Shown in pieces: positions 14,167-22,806 of a stretch of 64,000 nt of DNA. The notes below the pieces were generated by a model. It searched no databases, was not told where the DNA came from, and was given only the letters and a program-made list of their open reading frames with translations. How positions within the stretch are numbered: the stretch's first letter is position 1; each line of letters begins with the position of its first letter. Both the position numbers and the translations under genes were made by a program. The DNA is from Patiriisocius_A hiemis (lineage in GTDB: Bacteria; Bacteroidota; Bacteroidia; Flavobacteriales; Flavobacteriaceae), in the NCBI RefSeq assembly GCF_031846325.1, contig NZ_JAVRHZ010000005.1, positions 62,001-126,000 of the forward strand, written 5' to 3'.

Positions 14167-15162
14167 ATGCAAATACTTTACATCATTGGAAACGGATTTG
14201 ACCTAAATTTAGATTTGAAAACAAGTTACAATGACTTTTACAAGTATTATGAAACAGTTGAATCTAAAAACCCAAATGTTCAGAAACTTAAAGAACATAT
14301 TTCTAAAACTTATGATAGTTGGGCAGATTTAGAATTGGCTCTCGGCGATTACACTCAACATTTAAAAAAAATTGAGGAATTTGATGATATTACTCTAGAC
14401 ATAGGAGAAGAACTTTCTAAATATTTACGACTTGAGGAACAGAAGTTGGAAAATTACACATTCGACCAACCAAAATTTTTTCAATATTTAAGCTATCCGG
14501 AAAATCTTTTCTTACCTGCCGACAAGGAAGTTCTTGTTGCTAAAAAACGGAAATGGGCAAATCATCAATGGGATTTAAATATCTTTACTTTTAACTACAC
14601 TACAGTAATTGAGAAAATATTCGGAGAGAAAACACAAAATGTTTTACTTGCAAATCACAATGGTAATGCTTCCATTAAACTTGGACAAATAAAGCATATT
14701 CACGGTTATTTGGACAATGATATGGTACTTGGGGTGAATGATATTTCACAAGTTTCAAATCAAGATTTTCATAAAGACCGTGATATTTTAGAGTCTCTGA
14801 TAAAAAGTGAATGTAATAAAGCAAATAGAAATAATATTGACCGACAATTTACAGCCAAAATTAATTCTGCAAACTTAATTTGCATTTTTGGCTCATCGAT
14901 TGGAGATACAGATAATAAATGGTGGGAATTAGTTGGTAAAAGACTAAAAGCAGAAGACTGCCATTTAATAATTTTTACTAAAGGAGAAGAAATACCACCA
15001 CGAATTCGCCATATGCAAGCTCGAGCAGAAAGAAACTTCAGAGATTTGTTCTTGAATAAAACAAATTTGTCTGAAAAAGAAATGGAGTTAGTTGAAAATA
15101 AAATTTTCATTGGGCTGAATACAGGAATATTCGACGGAATTAAAAAGAAAAAAACAAAATAA
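14167..15162 (+). CDS. Cassette 2: AbiH-family abortive infection protein
   Basis: A 331-residue protein of the AbiH family, known from lactococcal phage-abortive-infection plasmids and widespread in defence islands. The N-terminal signature IGNGFDLNLDLKTSY is followed by the family sequence FNYTTVIEKIFG and the IHGYLDNDMVLGVND block near residue 180. C-terminal SSIGDTDNKWWE is also conserved in AbiH. No transmembrane segment or signal peptide, so cytoplasmic. The molecular activity of AbiH is not established. One gene alone fills this cassette. Confidence 0.87.
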   Translation: MQILYIIGNGFDLNLDLKTSYNDFYKYYETVESKNPNVQKLKEHISKTYDSWADLELALGDYTQHLKKIEEFDDITLDIGEELSKYLRLEEQKLENYTFDQPKFFQYLSYPENLFLPADKEVLVAKKRKWANHQWDLNIFTFNYTTVIEKIFGEKTQNVLLANHNGNASIKLGQIKHIHGYLDNDMVLGVNDISQVSNQDFHKDRDILESLIKSECNKANRNNIDRQFTAKINSANLICIFGSSIGDTDNKWWELVGKRLKAEDCHLIIFTKGEEIPPRIRHMQARAERNFRDLFLNKTNLSEKEMELVENKIFIGLNTGIFDGIKKKKTK

Positions 15163-15170
15163 AGCCCAGT

Positions 15171-15302
15171 TGCTAACACCGTATAAAATTAATTGCTAGT
15201 GCAAGCTTACTTACGAAAATCCTCGCGGATTTTCTATTCGGTTTGTATTTGCTAAATTAGGTGCTTAAAACACGCAACTAATCTTATACAAACACGTTAG
15301 CC
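15171..15302 (+). repeat. attC site 2 (type A)
   Basis: R'' TGCTAAC to R' GTTAGCC, 132 bp, with the same interior as attC 1 apart from a few substitutions. Confidence 0.85.
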
Positions 15303-15329
15303 TTTATTAAAAAATACTGTGAACAATAA

Positions 15330-16142
15330 ATGAACTTATCTTTACCAAAACCTATAATACGTAATCAAGAGAATCAGACAAAATTCCGATGGAAAACCTT
15401 TTGGTGCTTATTAGTTATGTTTGTTGTAGCAGCTATTGTTAATATACCTCATTCTAGAGCTGTTAAAGAATTAACTTCTAAAGCTAATGAGTTGGAGAAC
15501 TCTTCAATGCTTCAATCAATAGTTTCAAATGGAATTACGGCTTTAATTTTGGGTTCTATCCTTATTTGGATTGGATTATGGATATCTTCTAAAGCAAACC
15601 TTGGAGCACCTTTAATTGTAGAAAAATTATCTGGAAAAACATTTTCTCAGGTTTTTAATAAAAAAATAATAACTACAAGCATTCTATGTGGCATTATTTT
15701 AGGAATAGTAATTTTAGTATTACTTAAAATTCAGGAATTAATAATTCCAATGGGAGTTCCAAAAGCCAAACATCCTTCAGCAATACCTAGCCTATTCGCT
15801 TCTTTTTCAGCTGGAATTACTGAAGAGATAATATTCCGTTTAGGAATTATGTCTTTAATAGTAACTGCAATTAAATACATTATTAAAGCAAAAACTGCTT
15901 TCAATGGAATAGTATGGACTGGGAATATAATAACTGCTTTTTTATTTGGACTTATACATATTCCAATGTCAAGTAATTATTTCGACCAGACACCAATCGT
16001 AATCGGAACTATAATATTAGGAAATGTAATTACAGGAACAACATTTGGTTGGATATTTTGGCGTTATGGTCTGGTTATGGCAATGTTAGTGCATTTTATT
16101 TCTGATATTGTCCTTCACGTAATTGGTTCACCATTTGGCTAA
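15330..16142 (+). CDS. Cassette 3: CPBP-family intramembrane metalloprotease
   Basis: A 270-residue membrane protein with about six to seven hydrophobic segments. It has the CPBP (CAAX protease and bacteriocin-processing) motifs: EE at 165-166 with R170 (ITEEIIFRLG) and His210 (FGLIHIP), and a later FGWIFWRYG...MLVHF segment with a third metal-binding His. Bacterial members serve in bacteriocin self-immunity or protein processing. In a one-gene cassette an immunity-type role is possible but unproven. Confidence 0.82.
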   Translation: MNLSLPKPIIRNQENQTKFRWKTFWCLLVMFVVAAIVNIPHSRAVKELTSKANELENSSMLQSIVSNGITALILGSILIWIGLWISSKANLGAPLIVEKLSGKTFSQVFNKKIITTSILCGIILGIVILVLLKIQELIIPMGVPKAKHPSAIPSLFASFSAGITEEIIFRLGIMSLIVTAIKYIIKAKTAFNGIVWTGNIITAFLFGLIHIPMSSNYFDQTPIVIGTIILGNVITGTTFGWIFWRYGLVMAMLVHFISDIVLHVIGSPFG

Positions 16143-16170
16143 AAAAAGAATAAATTATGAAAAAAACAAA

Positions 16171-16301
16171 GGCTAACACCGTATATAATTTATTGCTAGT
16201 TCTAGCCTACTTACGAAAATCCTCTCGGATTTTCTATTCGGTTTGTATTTGCTAAATTAGGTGCTTAAAACACGCAACAAACCATATACATCACGTTGTA
16301 C
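16171..16301 (+). repeat. attC site 3 (type A)
   Basis: R'' GGCTAAC to R' GTTGTAC, 131 bp. The inner hairpin reads AAAATCC-TCTC-GGATTTT. Confidence 0.85.
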
Positions 16302-16319
16302 ACAATACCAAAACAGAAC

Positions 16320-16565
16320 GTGAAACAACTGACAAACGAGGAAATTGATAAAAATATTACACCACTATTATTAGGAAATTTTGAAATGCATATTGCACAA
16401 GCTATTAGAAAAGGAAATATGTCTGAAATAGAGATAGTGGAATATCACTTGAAAATGTTAAAAGGGGTCGAATATATGGTAAAAAATTATAACCCTAAAG
16501 ACCATCAACGTAAGTCTTATGTAAATTTTCAAATTCATTACTCATTTGAGAATATGTTTGATTAA
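16320..16565 (+). CDS. Cassette 4: small unknown protein
   Basis: About 81 residues from a GTG at 16320. A TTG at 16296 is in frame but lies inside the recombination core, so it is less likely. The sequence is predicted helical and mildly acidic (NEEIDKNITPLLLG, MSEIEIVEYHLKMLKGVEYM). I do not recognise a family. Its 3' end overlaps that of the opposite-strand gene at 16495-16818 by 71 bp, so perhaps only one of the two is real, or they form a convergent pair. Confidence 0.45.
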   Translation: MKQLTNEEIDKNITPLLLGNFEMHIAQAIRKGNMSEIEIVEYHLKMLKGVEYMVKNYNPKDHQRKSYVNFQIHYSFENMFD

Positions 16566-16818
16566 GATTGAAATTTACAACATTGTTAGGATGTTGAATA
16601 ACAACACCATTGACAATTTTAGACTCTTGTGAAGGAAAATTTTTATCTATATATTTAACCAATCTGACTTTTTTAAGTTCTATCTCATTTTTGACTTCGG
16701 ATTCTTTATAGTCCTCTGACGAAAGTTCATCTAAATACTCTGAAAAGTCTTGTAGAACGGAATTAAAAAGCTCTTTAAATTTAGTCACTTCTTTTTCTAA
16801 TATTTCTTTATCAGTCAT
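16495..16818 (-). CDS. Cassette 4: small unknown coiled-coil-like protein on the opposite strand
   Basis: A 107-residue charged protein from an ATG at 16818. The first half is helical and Lys/Glu-rich (ILEKEVTKFKELFNSVL, EVKNEIELKKVRLVKYI); the second half ends in polar Asn-rich sequence. No signal peptide and no family recognised. Reading against the array direction means it needs its own promoter; none is obvious, though the upstream stretch is very AT-rich. A toxin-antitoxin-like partnership with the convergent small gene is conceivable but unsupported. Confidence 0.5.
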   Translation of the reverse strand: MTDKEILEKEVTKFKELFNSVLQDFSEYLDELSSEDYKESEVKNEIELKKVRLVKYIDKNFPSQESKIVNGVVIQHPNNVVNFNLNQTYSQMSNEFENLHKTYVDGL

Positions 16819-16890
16819 AATTAAATATTTTCTGACTAAATTAGAAAACTAAATCGGACTGACAAGCGAAGTGGAAAATAAAAGTACTGT

Positions 16891-17020
16891 GTACAACACC
16901 GTATATAAAAAATAAAGGCAACAGTTCTCTGCCTAAAGTGAGAGCAAATATTTAACAGCAACAACGTCCGAAAAGCATTGAAAATCAACCCTTTACTTTT
17001 CATATACAAACACGTTGTAG
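16891..17020 (+). repeat. attC site 4 (type E)
   Basis: R'' GTACAAC, L'' GTATAT, L' ATATAC, R' GTTGTAG, 130 bp. The arms are shared with type A but the interior is unrelated. Confidence 0.8.
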
Positions 17021-17127
17021 CCAATTTGACAAAAATCCAGCATTTTAATTACAAACAAGGCTGAAATAAAAAAATCACAAGTGCCGAAACCTTTGTGATT
17101 ATATTTGATTATTTGAAAGTGGATTGG

Positions 17128-17997
17128 TTATGCTGAAACGCCACCAAGTACATTTTCTAACTGCATTTCTTTAAGAACTCTATCTTGAATAGGTTGTGTC
17201 AATTTGTTAATTTCATCAACGCCCCAAGTAATTCCAACGACCGTTCGAGTTGGACGACTGCCAAAAGGCGTTTCGGCTAATTTCAGATAAGCATCCACTA
17301 CCCATTGTGGGTCTGGAGCATCTTCACTTTGCAACATTTGAGCAAAATTTTCGCCCATTGCAGCTGGTACACCTGCCAATTCACCGTAAGTATCAAGAAC
17401 TTCAGAATGTGCAGGAGCCTGACCAGAAGCCAACAATCCTGTTCCAAAAGGTCCAGGTTCTACCATAACGACATCAACGCCAAACGAAGAAACTTCATAA
17501 CGTAATGCTTGCGAATATCCTTCCAAAGCGTGCTTTGTAGCGGTGTAAGTTCCAAAGAACGGTGGAGACATACGGCCAACTAACGAAGATGTGTTTATTA
17601 TTAAACCTTTGCCAGCTTTACGCATACTTGGCAAAACTGCTTGAATGGTTCTGATTGCACCAAAATAATTGGTTTCCATTTGAAATTTTGCTTGCTCAAC
17701 GCTATAGGCTTCCGTAATGCCGATGTACATAATACCTGCATTATTAATTAGAATATCAATATTTTCTGCTTCCGAAAAGATTGTATTCATTGCATTTGTA
17801 ACAGACATATCATTGGTTACATCCATATCTACCACTTTTATGTTAGATGAATATTCTTCCAATTCTGTTTTAACCTTAAGGTTTTTTCCGTTTGGATTTC
17901 GCATTGTTGCGAATACCTTGTCGCCTTTATCGGCAAAATCTTTAGCGGCTTTTAGTCCAAAACCACTACTACTTCCTGTGATAATTATATTTTTCAT
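17128..17997 (-). CDS. Cassette 5: short-chain dehydrogenase/reductase
   Basis: A 289-residue classical SDR. Cofactor motif TGSSSGFG near residue 7, NNAG (ILINNAGIMYIG), catalytic Ser in NTSSLVGRM and YxxxK (FGTYTATKHALEG), followed by the VEPGPFGT loop. An Arg in TMRNPNGK after the second strand suggests NADP(H) preference. It lies 5 bp after the SnoaL-like gene and is transcribed with it, leftward against the array. The substrate is unknown. Loci with SDR, SnoaL-like and HxlR genes are common in soil and marine bacteria as carbonyl-responsive detoxification units. Confidence 0.88.
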   Translation of the reverse strand: MKNIIITGSSSGFGLKAAKDFADKGDKVFATMRNPNGKNLKVKTELEEYSSNIKVVDMDVTNDMSVTNAMNTIFSEAENIDILINNAGIMYIGITEAYSVEQAKFQMETNYFGAIRTIQAVLPSMRKAGKGLIINTSSLVGRMSPPFFGTYTATKHALEGYSQALRYEVSSFGVDVVMVEPGPFGTGLLASGQAPAHSEVLDTYGELAGVPAAMGENFAQMLQSEDAPDPQWVVDAYLKLAETPFGSRPTRTVVGITWGVDEINKLTQPIQDRVLKEMQLENVLGGVSA

Positions 17998-18002
17998 TTC
18001 TA

Positions 18003-18905
18003 TTAATTTTTAAAACCAAACATTCCGTTATTATGAGCCAATCCTTCGGTTGGTATTTCTTGAATCACATCCCAATGTTCTACGATTTTACCATCTTTCA
18101 TTCTGAACAAGTCGTAAAATGCGTGTTTTTTACCACCATTCCATTCACCTTCGCTTACTGTGAGCACGAAGTTGCCTTCACCTAATACTTTGTGGATTTT
18201 GGTATATTTAAACATATTATTTTGAGAGGTTAGATATTCAACGGCTTCCACAATTCCGTTTAATCCATCTTTAATTTGTGGGTTGTGTTGATCGTATTGT
18301 TCTGCACTTATGTATTCAGTTATCTTGCTGGGATTTTTACCCATCAAAACATCTTCAATAAGGGAAACTGCCAAGGCTTTATTTGCTTCTGTTTTATCTA
18401 AATCTTCAACGGTTGTTGGACCATCAGTTTGTGTTCTTCCACTCGCCGTTTCTTTACCCAAAACAGTCATTGCATCCCAATGCTCTGCTACTTTTCCGTT
18501 TTCATCAACACGTATAATATCAAATGCTACCATTTCATCTGCACCAAATGGTTTTGCATTATGCCAAATGTTATGCATAAATACATAGTTACCGTCTTGA
18601 AATAGTCGAACGTTTTCAGCGTATGTTCCGTTTTCTTTTAAAACTGGCAATAGACCTATAAATGGTTCAAGTCCTGTTGGAACGAATGGATTGTGCTGTA
18701 TATAATCTGCATTGGCAAATTTTCGCATTTTCTCTGCATCTTGTTTGGCTACAGCACCCAAGAAATTGCCTACGATTTCTTTGTTGTTCATTGTTTTTTC
18801 TTGTGATTGATTACTCTCGCTTGTTGCATTTGTTTTAGATGTGTTGCAGGAAGCAAGAATACCTGCTAACACAAATACGGTGAGTACCTTTTTCATTGAT
18901 TTCAT
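18003..18905 (-). CDS. Cassette 5: lipoprotein with two SnoaL/NTF2-like domains
   Basis: A 300-residue protein with a lipoprotein signal (AGILASCNTSK, lipobox Cys at 20). An ATG three codons in (KKVLTVF) may be the real start. Two tandem SnoaL-like (nuclear transport factor 2 fold) domains of about 125 residues follow. Each contains the Q(Y/H)NP...G segment and the EHWD ending (YIQHNPFVPTGLEP, VAEHWDAM; YDQHNPQIKDGLNG, IVEHWDVI). Such domains make small cone-shaped pockets for isomerases or dehydratases. First gene of the leftward pair, with promoter TATTTTTG at 18940-18947. Confidence 0.82.
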   Translation of the reverse strand: MKSMKKVLTVFVLAGILASCNTSKTNATSESNQSQEKTMNNKEIVGNFLGAVAKQDAEKMRKFANADYIQHNPFVPTGLEPFIGLLPVLKENGTYAENVRLFQDGNYVFMHNIWHNAKPFGADEMVAFDIIRVDENGKVAEHWDAMTVLGKETASGRTQTDGPTTVEDLDKTEANKALAVSLIEDVLMGKNPSKITEYISAEQYDQHNPQIKDGLNGIVEAVEYLTSQNNMFKYTKIHKVLGEGNFVLTVSEGEWNGGKKHAFYDLFRMKDGKIVEHWDVIQEIPTEGLAHNNGMFGFKN

Positions 18906-18920
18906 TTTTTATTAATATTT

Positions 18921-19025
18921 ATTACTTGTAATTCGCAAGCAAAAATATAACATTACTTTTAAAAAGCAAGTAATTAATTAAATTAATTTCATTTTGCAAG
19001 TAAAAAATATAATTTGTTACCTTTG
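18921..19025. promoter_or_regulatory. Divergent promoters and HxlR operators of cassette 5
   Basis: Leftward -7 TATTTTTG at 18940-18947 (minus strand), preceded 19 nt upstream by TTG. Rightward -7 TACCTTTG at 19018-19025, with TTTG at 18993-18996 as -33. Perfect inverted repeat ATTACTT/AAGTAAT at 18952-18974 with a 9-nt spacer, and related half-sites ATTACTTG at 18921 and GCAAGTAA at 18996-19003, the last lying between the rightward -33 and -7. One dimeric regulator could therefore control both directions. Confidence 0.7.
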
Positions 19026-19050
19026 TAGCCGATAAAAGGAATAAAAGAGA

Positions 19051-19497
19051 ATGGAAACAAAATTTAGATGCAATTGCCCTTTTACTTCGGCTTTAGATAT
19101 TATAGGCGATAAATGGATGTTGGTTATCGTGAAACAGATGCTTATAGAAAACAAGCAAACTTTTAAAGACTTTACAGAAAGTGATGAAGGAATTGCTACC
19201 AATATATTGACTGCGAAATTGAAACAACTTGAGGAGTTTGGAATTATTATCAAAACCAGACTTCCGAACAATAAGAAATCTAATATCTATCTTTTAACCG
19301 AGAAAGGATTGGCAATGATACCAATAATCATTGAACTAGGCATTTGGAGCGACAATCATTTAAGAGATTTGAATCCGACTATCGTAAATGGAAAAGGGAT
19401 GGAATTATTAAGAACCAATAAAGCGGAATTTGGAAGAGTAATTGAACAGCAGTATCGAGAAAAACTGGCTACAACAACGTATATAACTCATAGCTAG
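19051..19497 (+). CDS. Cassette 5: HxlR-family transcriptional regulator
   Basis: A 148-residue winged-helix regulator of the HxlR/DUF24 family, with start motif CPFTSALDIIGDKW including the conserved redox-capable Cys near residue 11. The helix-turn-helix GIATNILTAKLKQLEE and wing NIYLLTEKG follow. It is divergent from the SnoaL-SDR pair and probably represses it. The last ~10 residues (LATTTYITHS) are encoded inside the attC site: the R'' core CTACAAC is read as codons before the stop at 19495-19497. The C-terminus is therefore set by the recombination site. Confidence 0.88.
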   Translation: METKFRCNCPFTSALDIIGDKWMLVIVKQMLIENKQTFKDFTESDEGIATNILTAKLKQLEEFGIIIKTRLPNNKKSNIYLLTEKGLAMIPIIIELGIWSDNHLRDLNPTIVNGKGMELLRTNKAEFGRVIEQQYREKLATTTYITHS

Positions 19498-19663
19498 TCA
19501 GTTGCTTTGACGAAGTTAATGCATATTTGCCAGTCCGCCAAATTTTTTAATTTGGCTTATTGAGAAAAAAGGTAATAAGAAAAATTAAAAAATTCGGCTC
19601 GTGCTCAATCCGAAAATATTTTCATAATTTGCACGTTACGAGCCATATACAAAACCGTTGTGC
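19469..19663 (+). repeat. attC site 5 (type B)
   Basis: R'' CTACAAC to R' GTTGTGC, 195 bp. L'' GTATAT and L' ATATAC are kept. The long interior is related to attC 10 and contains an AAATTTTTTAATTTGG hairpin arm. Confidence 0.82.
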
Positions 19664-19704
19664 GGCATGCAAAAACGACCGACAGAAATTAGAAGAAGTC
19701 AAAT

Positions 19705-20199
19705 ATGAGCAATCAAAAAATAGACCTTGACAAAATGATGGTTGATGAATGGCGAAACCTTGGCTTCTATTACGACCGTGACGACAGAATAGATGTTAAT
19801 CAATGGAGATTTTATGGTAGCAAGAAAGGATTTCAAAACTTTGTGAGTCTGCTAGAAAAGTACACGAATAACCCTCAAAACGAAATTATTTCGGAACACG
19901 GCCATTTTGGACCTTATAGTTATCTTAAAATAATGACTTGGGACAAACCTGTAATAACAGAAGACTACATTGCCGGAACTATTCAGGATTTGAAAAATTT
20001 ACAACAAATTATTGCAGATAAACTAAGCACTTCGCGACCAGGTCAGACTTTTAACATTGACAAGGATTATGGACAAGACAATACAATCACAGCAAAGTTT
20101 TTTGTGATGTCAGATGATTTTGACCCATATACAATGGACGAACTCATTGTTTCAGGTCGTCAAAATATTGTGAACGAAAATATGAACCAGAAAAAATAA
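19705..20199 (+). CDS. Cassette 6: unknown cytoplasmic protein
   Basis: A 164-residue acidic protein (MVDEWRNLGFYYDRDD, WRFYGSKKGFQNFVSLL, EHGHFGPYSYLKIM). There is no signal peptide or membrane segment. The pattern of short aromatic strands and an HGHFGPY motif is reminiscent of small immunity-type proteins that recur in cassettes and polymorphic-toxin loci, but I cannot name a family. It is the sole gene of its cassette and ends 11 bp before the R'' core. Confidence 0.6.
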   Translation: MSNQKIDLDKMMVDEWRNLGFYYDRDDRIDVNQWRFYGSKKGFQNFVSLLEKYTNNPQNEIISEHGHFGPYSYLKIMTWDKPVITEDYIAGTIQDLKNLQQIIADKLSTSRPGQTFNIDKDYGQDNTITAKFFVMSDDFDPYTMDELIVSGRQNIVNENMNQKK

Positions 20200-20210
20200 A
20201 AAGCACGACC

Positions 20211-20342
20211 GCACAACATCGGCTATAGCAAATGCGGGCTGACTGCTTAAAAATGAAGATATTACAACTAAATGGAATCACGGTAGGCGGACAAGAAAGC
20301 GGCTTCGAAATCCCGCACTTGCCATAGCCAGGGCCGTTGGCA
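20211..20342 (+). repeat. attC site 6 (type C)
   Basis: R'' GCACAAC to R' GTTGGCA. L arms GGCTATAGC and GCCATAGCC replace the GTATAT arms of types A, B and E. Inner inverted segments are AATGCGGG and CCCGCACTT. It is richer in G+C than neighbouring DNA. Confidence 0.8.
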
Positions 20343-20355
20343 ATAATTTATTTAA

Positions 20356-21198
20356 ATGAAATTTTCACAAAGAATTGGAAAAACAGATGTTCGAGAATCA
20401 ATACAAATTGAGTCTATCGATGAAAAATTATCTAATCGCCTTTGGAATACCTTATTACGAGATTTTTTCAACCACCTTAGCACTTACTCAGATCATTCCT
20501 CCGATTCATATAAGGGAAAAGTATTATTAATGATATGGACAGAATATTTTGGCAATCGCTCAGATAAAATTGAATCTTTTGATAACGGATATGTCTATAC
20601 CGCTGGAACCATGAATTATATAAGTCAATATTTTTTTAGTGCCAAATGGTATGAAAAATATGATTTTATAGAATTTATGGCAGCACTCGATGAAGCAATA
20701 ACTAACTATGGCTTGACCGTCCATTTAAATTCAGCATTGGAACAAGAAATGGCTGGTTATAGAATTGTTGAAGATAAAATTATTCAGATTACTTCGGCTG
20801 AGGAAATTTCGGCAATAGAAGAAGCCATTAACAATTCGCAATGGGAGCCTGTAAAAAAACATTTAAGTTCTGCTTTGGAGTTTCTTTCCCATAGAGAAAA
20901 TCCAGATTATAGAAATTCAGTAAAAGAATCTATTTCCGCTGTAGAGTCTTTGTGTATTATTATAACGGGAGATAAGAAAACAACACTTGGAAAAGCTTTA
21001 AGCATTATAGAATCAACGTATAAAATTCACGGGGCATTAAAACAGGCCTTTTCTTCGTTATATGGTTACACAAGTGATTCAGGAGGTATAAGACATTCAC
21101 TTCTCGAAGACGATATTGAGGTAACTATGGAAGATGCAAAATTTATGTTAGTATCATGTTCTGCTTTTATCAATTATTTAAAAGTTAAAATTAAATAA
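20356..21198 (+). CDS. Cassette 7: AbiJ-NTD4 / HEPN-like defence protein
   Basis: A 280-residue cytoplasmic protein. The N-terminus (MKFSQRIGKTDVRESIQ, SNRLWNTLLRDFF) matches the AbiJ N-terminal domain 4 found on abortive-infection proteins. The C-terminal half (~175-280) is helical and resembles HEPN/Abi C-terminal domains (NSVKESISAVESLC, then SGGIRHSLLEDD), the R-H dyad near residue 246 being a candidate RNase centre. A role in phage-triggered growth arrest is inferred from family and context. Confidence 0.75.
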   Translation: MKFSQRIGKTDVRESIQIESIDEKLSNRLWNTLLRDFFNHLSTYSDHSSDSYKGKVLLMIWTEYFGNRSDKIESFDNGYVYTAGTMNYISQYFFSAKWYEKYDFIEFMAALDEAITNYGLTVHLNSALEQEMAGYRIVEDKIIQITSAEEISAIEEAINNSQWEPVKKHLSSALEFLSHRENPDYRNSVKESISAVESLCIIITGDKKTTLGKALSIIESTYKIHGALKQAFSSLYGYTSDSGGIRHSLLEDDIEVTMEDAKFMLVSCSAFINYLKVKIK

Positions 21199-21206
21199 TA
21201 AACTAT

Positions 21207-21426
21207 TGCCAACAATGCATATAGCAAAGCGGTCACTCTCGGCTCAAATTAAATTCCCTAACTTTATCAAAAACAAATAAAACGGATAGAAACGTATTGG
21301 CGGCGCCACTGCCCTAGCTGATTCGCACGCAGAGACAAGCTCTGCTGCCAGCATCCCGCTGAAGCGGGATCGCCCTTCCGAATCAGCCGCGCGGCACCCG
21401 CCTAGCCATATGCAAGACCGTTACCT
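21207..21426 (+). repeat. attC site 7 (type D, GC-rich)
   Basis: R'' TGCCAAC to R' GTTACCT, 220 bp, the longest site. Outer arms GCATATAGC and GCCATATGC. The interior is far richer in G+C than the rest of the window (TTGGCGGCGCCACTGCCC) and contains a perfect hairpin ATCCCGCT-GA-AGCGGGAT. This suggests an origin outside this genus. Confidence 0.8.
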
Positions 21427-21434
21427 GCAAGCAA

Positions 21435-22646
21435 ATGAACAAACTGCAAATCATCATCATCCCGCTTTTATTGTTGGTTCAGACTATATTTTCTCAAACC
21501 AAAGAAATAAAAGGAGATACTGCTTATTGGTACAAAAGGAATGTCGAATTTCATAAGACATTGGACTTAAAAGATTTTGAAAAATCAGAAAATGACTTCA
21601 ATTTTAGATTTTGGAATCACGGACAGGTAATTGAAATATCAAAAGATAGTTCTGTTATAAATGGAGCAATTGTAAATTATATTTATCATACCAAAAAAGC
21701 TAACAGAAGTAAAACCAAAACATTTACGAATAAAATTCTACTGACATTAAAACAATCACTAAGCGTCTATAATATTATACAAAATTCCAAAATCTTAGAA
21801 CTTCCGTCCGATAAGGATATAGAAAAATGGAGTCAAGGAATGGATGGAATCACATATATTATAGAGCATTCGGATAAAAAAAATTACTGGTACAAAAACT
21901 ATTGGACACCATCTTCACAAGATTCAATTCCTGAGGCAATTATAGTTTTAGGCTTAGTAAAAAAACTGTCCGATACTTTAAAGCTCAAAGAGGTCTACAA
22001 AGAATTTAAAGAAACACTACCAAAAAAAGGTTGTTACAATTCTGGAGGAATGATAAATATGTGTTACATATCAAATTCTTTAGAATTAGGATATACTGGA
22101 GCTACAAAATTACCTTTAGGTTTTTACACTTCTTATTCTGCGACATACATAGGTAAAACAAAAATTAACGGAAGTAGCTCGTTACAGTACAACTTCGATA
22201 ACAACGGATTTCATCATCTAAATTTTCGAATAGCCAAATGGAATATATTTCATAAAAAATCTAATCTTTCAGATTTTATAGCATATAATTATCAGAATAG
22301 AAATGTCAATATAGATGACAAAAGAAATAAATTTGAAAATCATCAAATTAAATATGGATTAAATCTTAAAAAGAACTTTGGTCTAGGAGTTGGATTAGAT
22401 TATTTGACTAGGAATAATAATATAGTCGGAGGTCATTTTTATGCTTCTAAATGGTTTTCAAAACTAAAAATAAGCACGACATTTGAAACATCAGTATTTA
22501 AAAATCAAATTAATTACAAAACTGAAATTTTCAAGGCTATTAATTTTAATAGCGAATTTCCAGTAAATAGAATTTCTTTTGGAATTGGTTACGAGGATTT
22601 TATGGAATATAAAGATTTGTACTTTAGCTTTAGAATACTGATTTGA
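21435..22646 (+). CDS. Cassette 8: secreted protein of unknown function, possibly outer-membrane
   Basis: A 403-residue protein with a signal peptide (QIIIIPLLLLVQTIFSQ). Residues ~20-200 are charged and helical with a Trp/Tyr-rich stretch (KKNYWYKNYWTPSSQD). Residues ~210-400 alternate aromatic and polar residues like beta-barrel strands (LPLGFYTSYSATYIGK, FGLGVGLDYLTRNNN, NRISFGIGYEDFM) and end in FSFRILI. No known family recognised. Very AT-rich coding sequence, like the other cassettes. Confidence 0.65.
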   Translation: MNKLQIIIIPLLLLVQTIFSQTKEIKGDTAYWYKRNVEFHKTLDLKDFEKSENDFNFRFWNHGQVIEISKDSSVINGAIVNYIYHTKKANRSKTKTFTNKILLTLKQSLSVYNIIQNSKILELPSDKDIEKWSQGMDGITYIIEHSDKKNYWYKNYWTPSSQDSIPEAIIVLGLVKKLSDTLKLKEVYKEFKETLPKKGCYNSGGMINMCYISNSLELGYTGATKLPLGFYTSYSATYIGKTKINGSSSLQYNFDNNGFHHLNFRIAKWNIFHKKSNLSDFIAYNYQNRNVNIDDKRNKFENHQIKYGLNLKKNFGLGVGLDYLTRNNNIVGGHFYASKWFSKLKISTTFETSVFKNQINYKTEIFKAINFNSEFPVNRISFGIGYEDFMEYKDLYFSFRILI

Positions 22647-22657
22647 GAAATGCCAGC

Positions 22658-22788
22658 AGGTAACACCGTATATAATTTATTGCTAGTTCTAGCCTACTTA
22701 CGAAAATCCTCGCGGATTTTCTATTCGGTTTTTATTTGCTAAATTACGTGCTAAACCACGCAACAAACCATATACAAACACGTTGTGT
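22658..22788 (+). repeat. attC site 8 (type A)
   Basis: R'' AGGTAAC to R' GTTGTGT. The interior is almost the same as attC 1, although the two cassettes lie 8.6 kb apart. Confidence 0.85.
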
Positions 22789-22806
22789 TTCATACTGACC
22801 AGCCGC

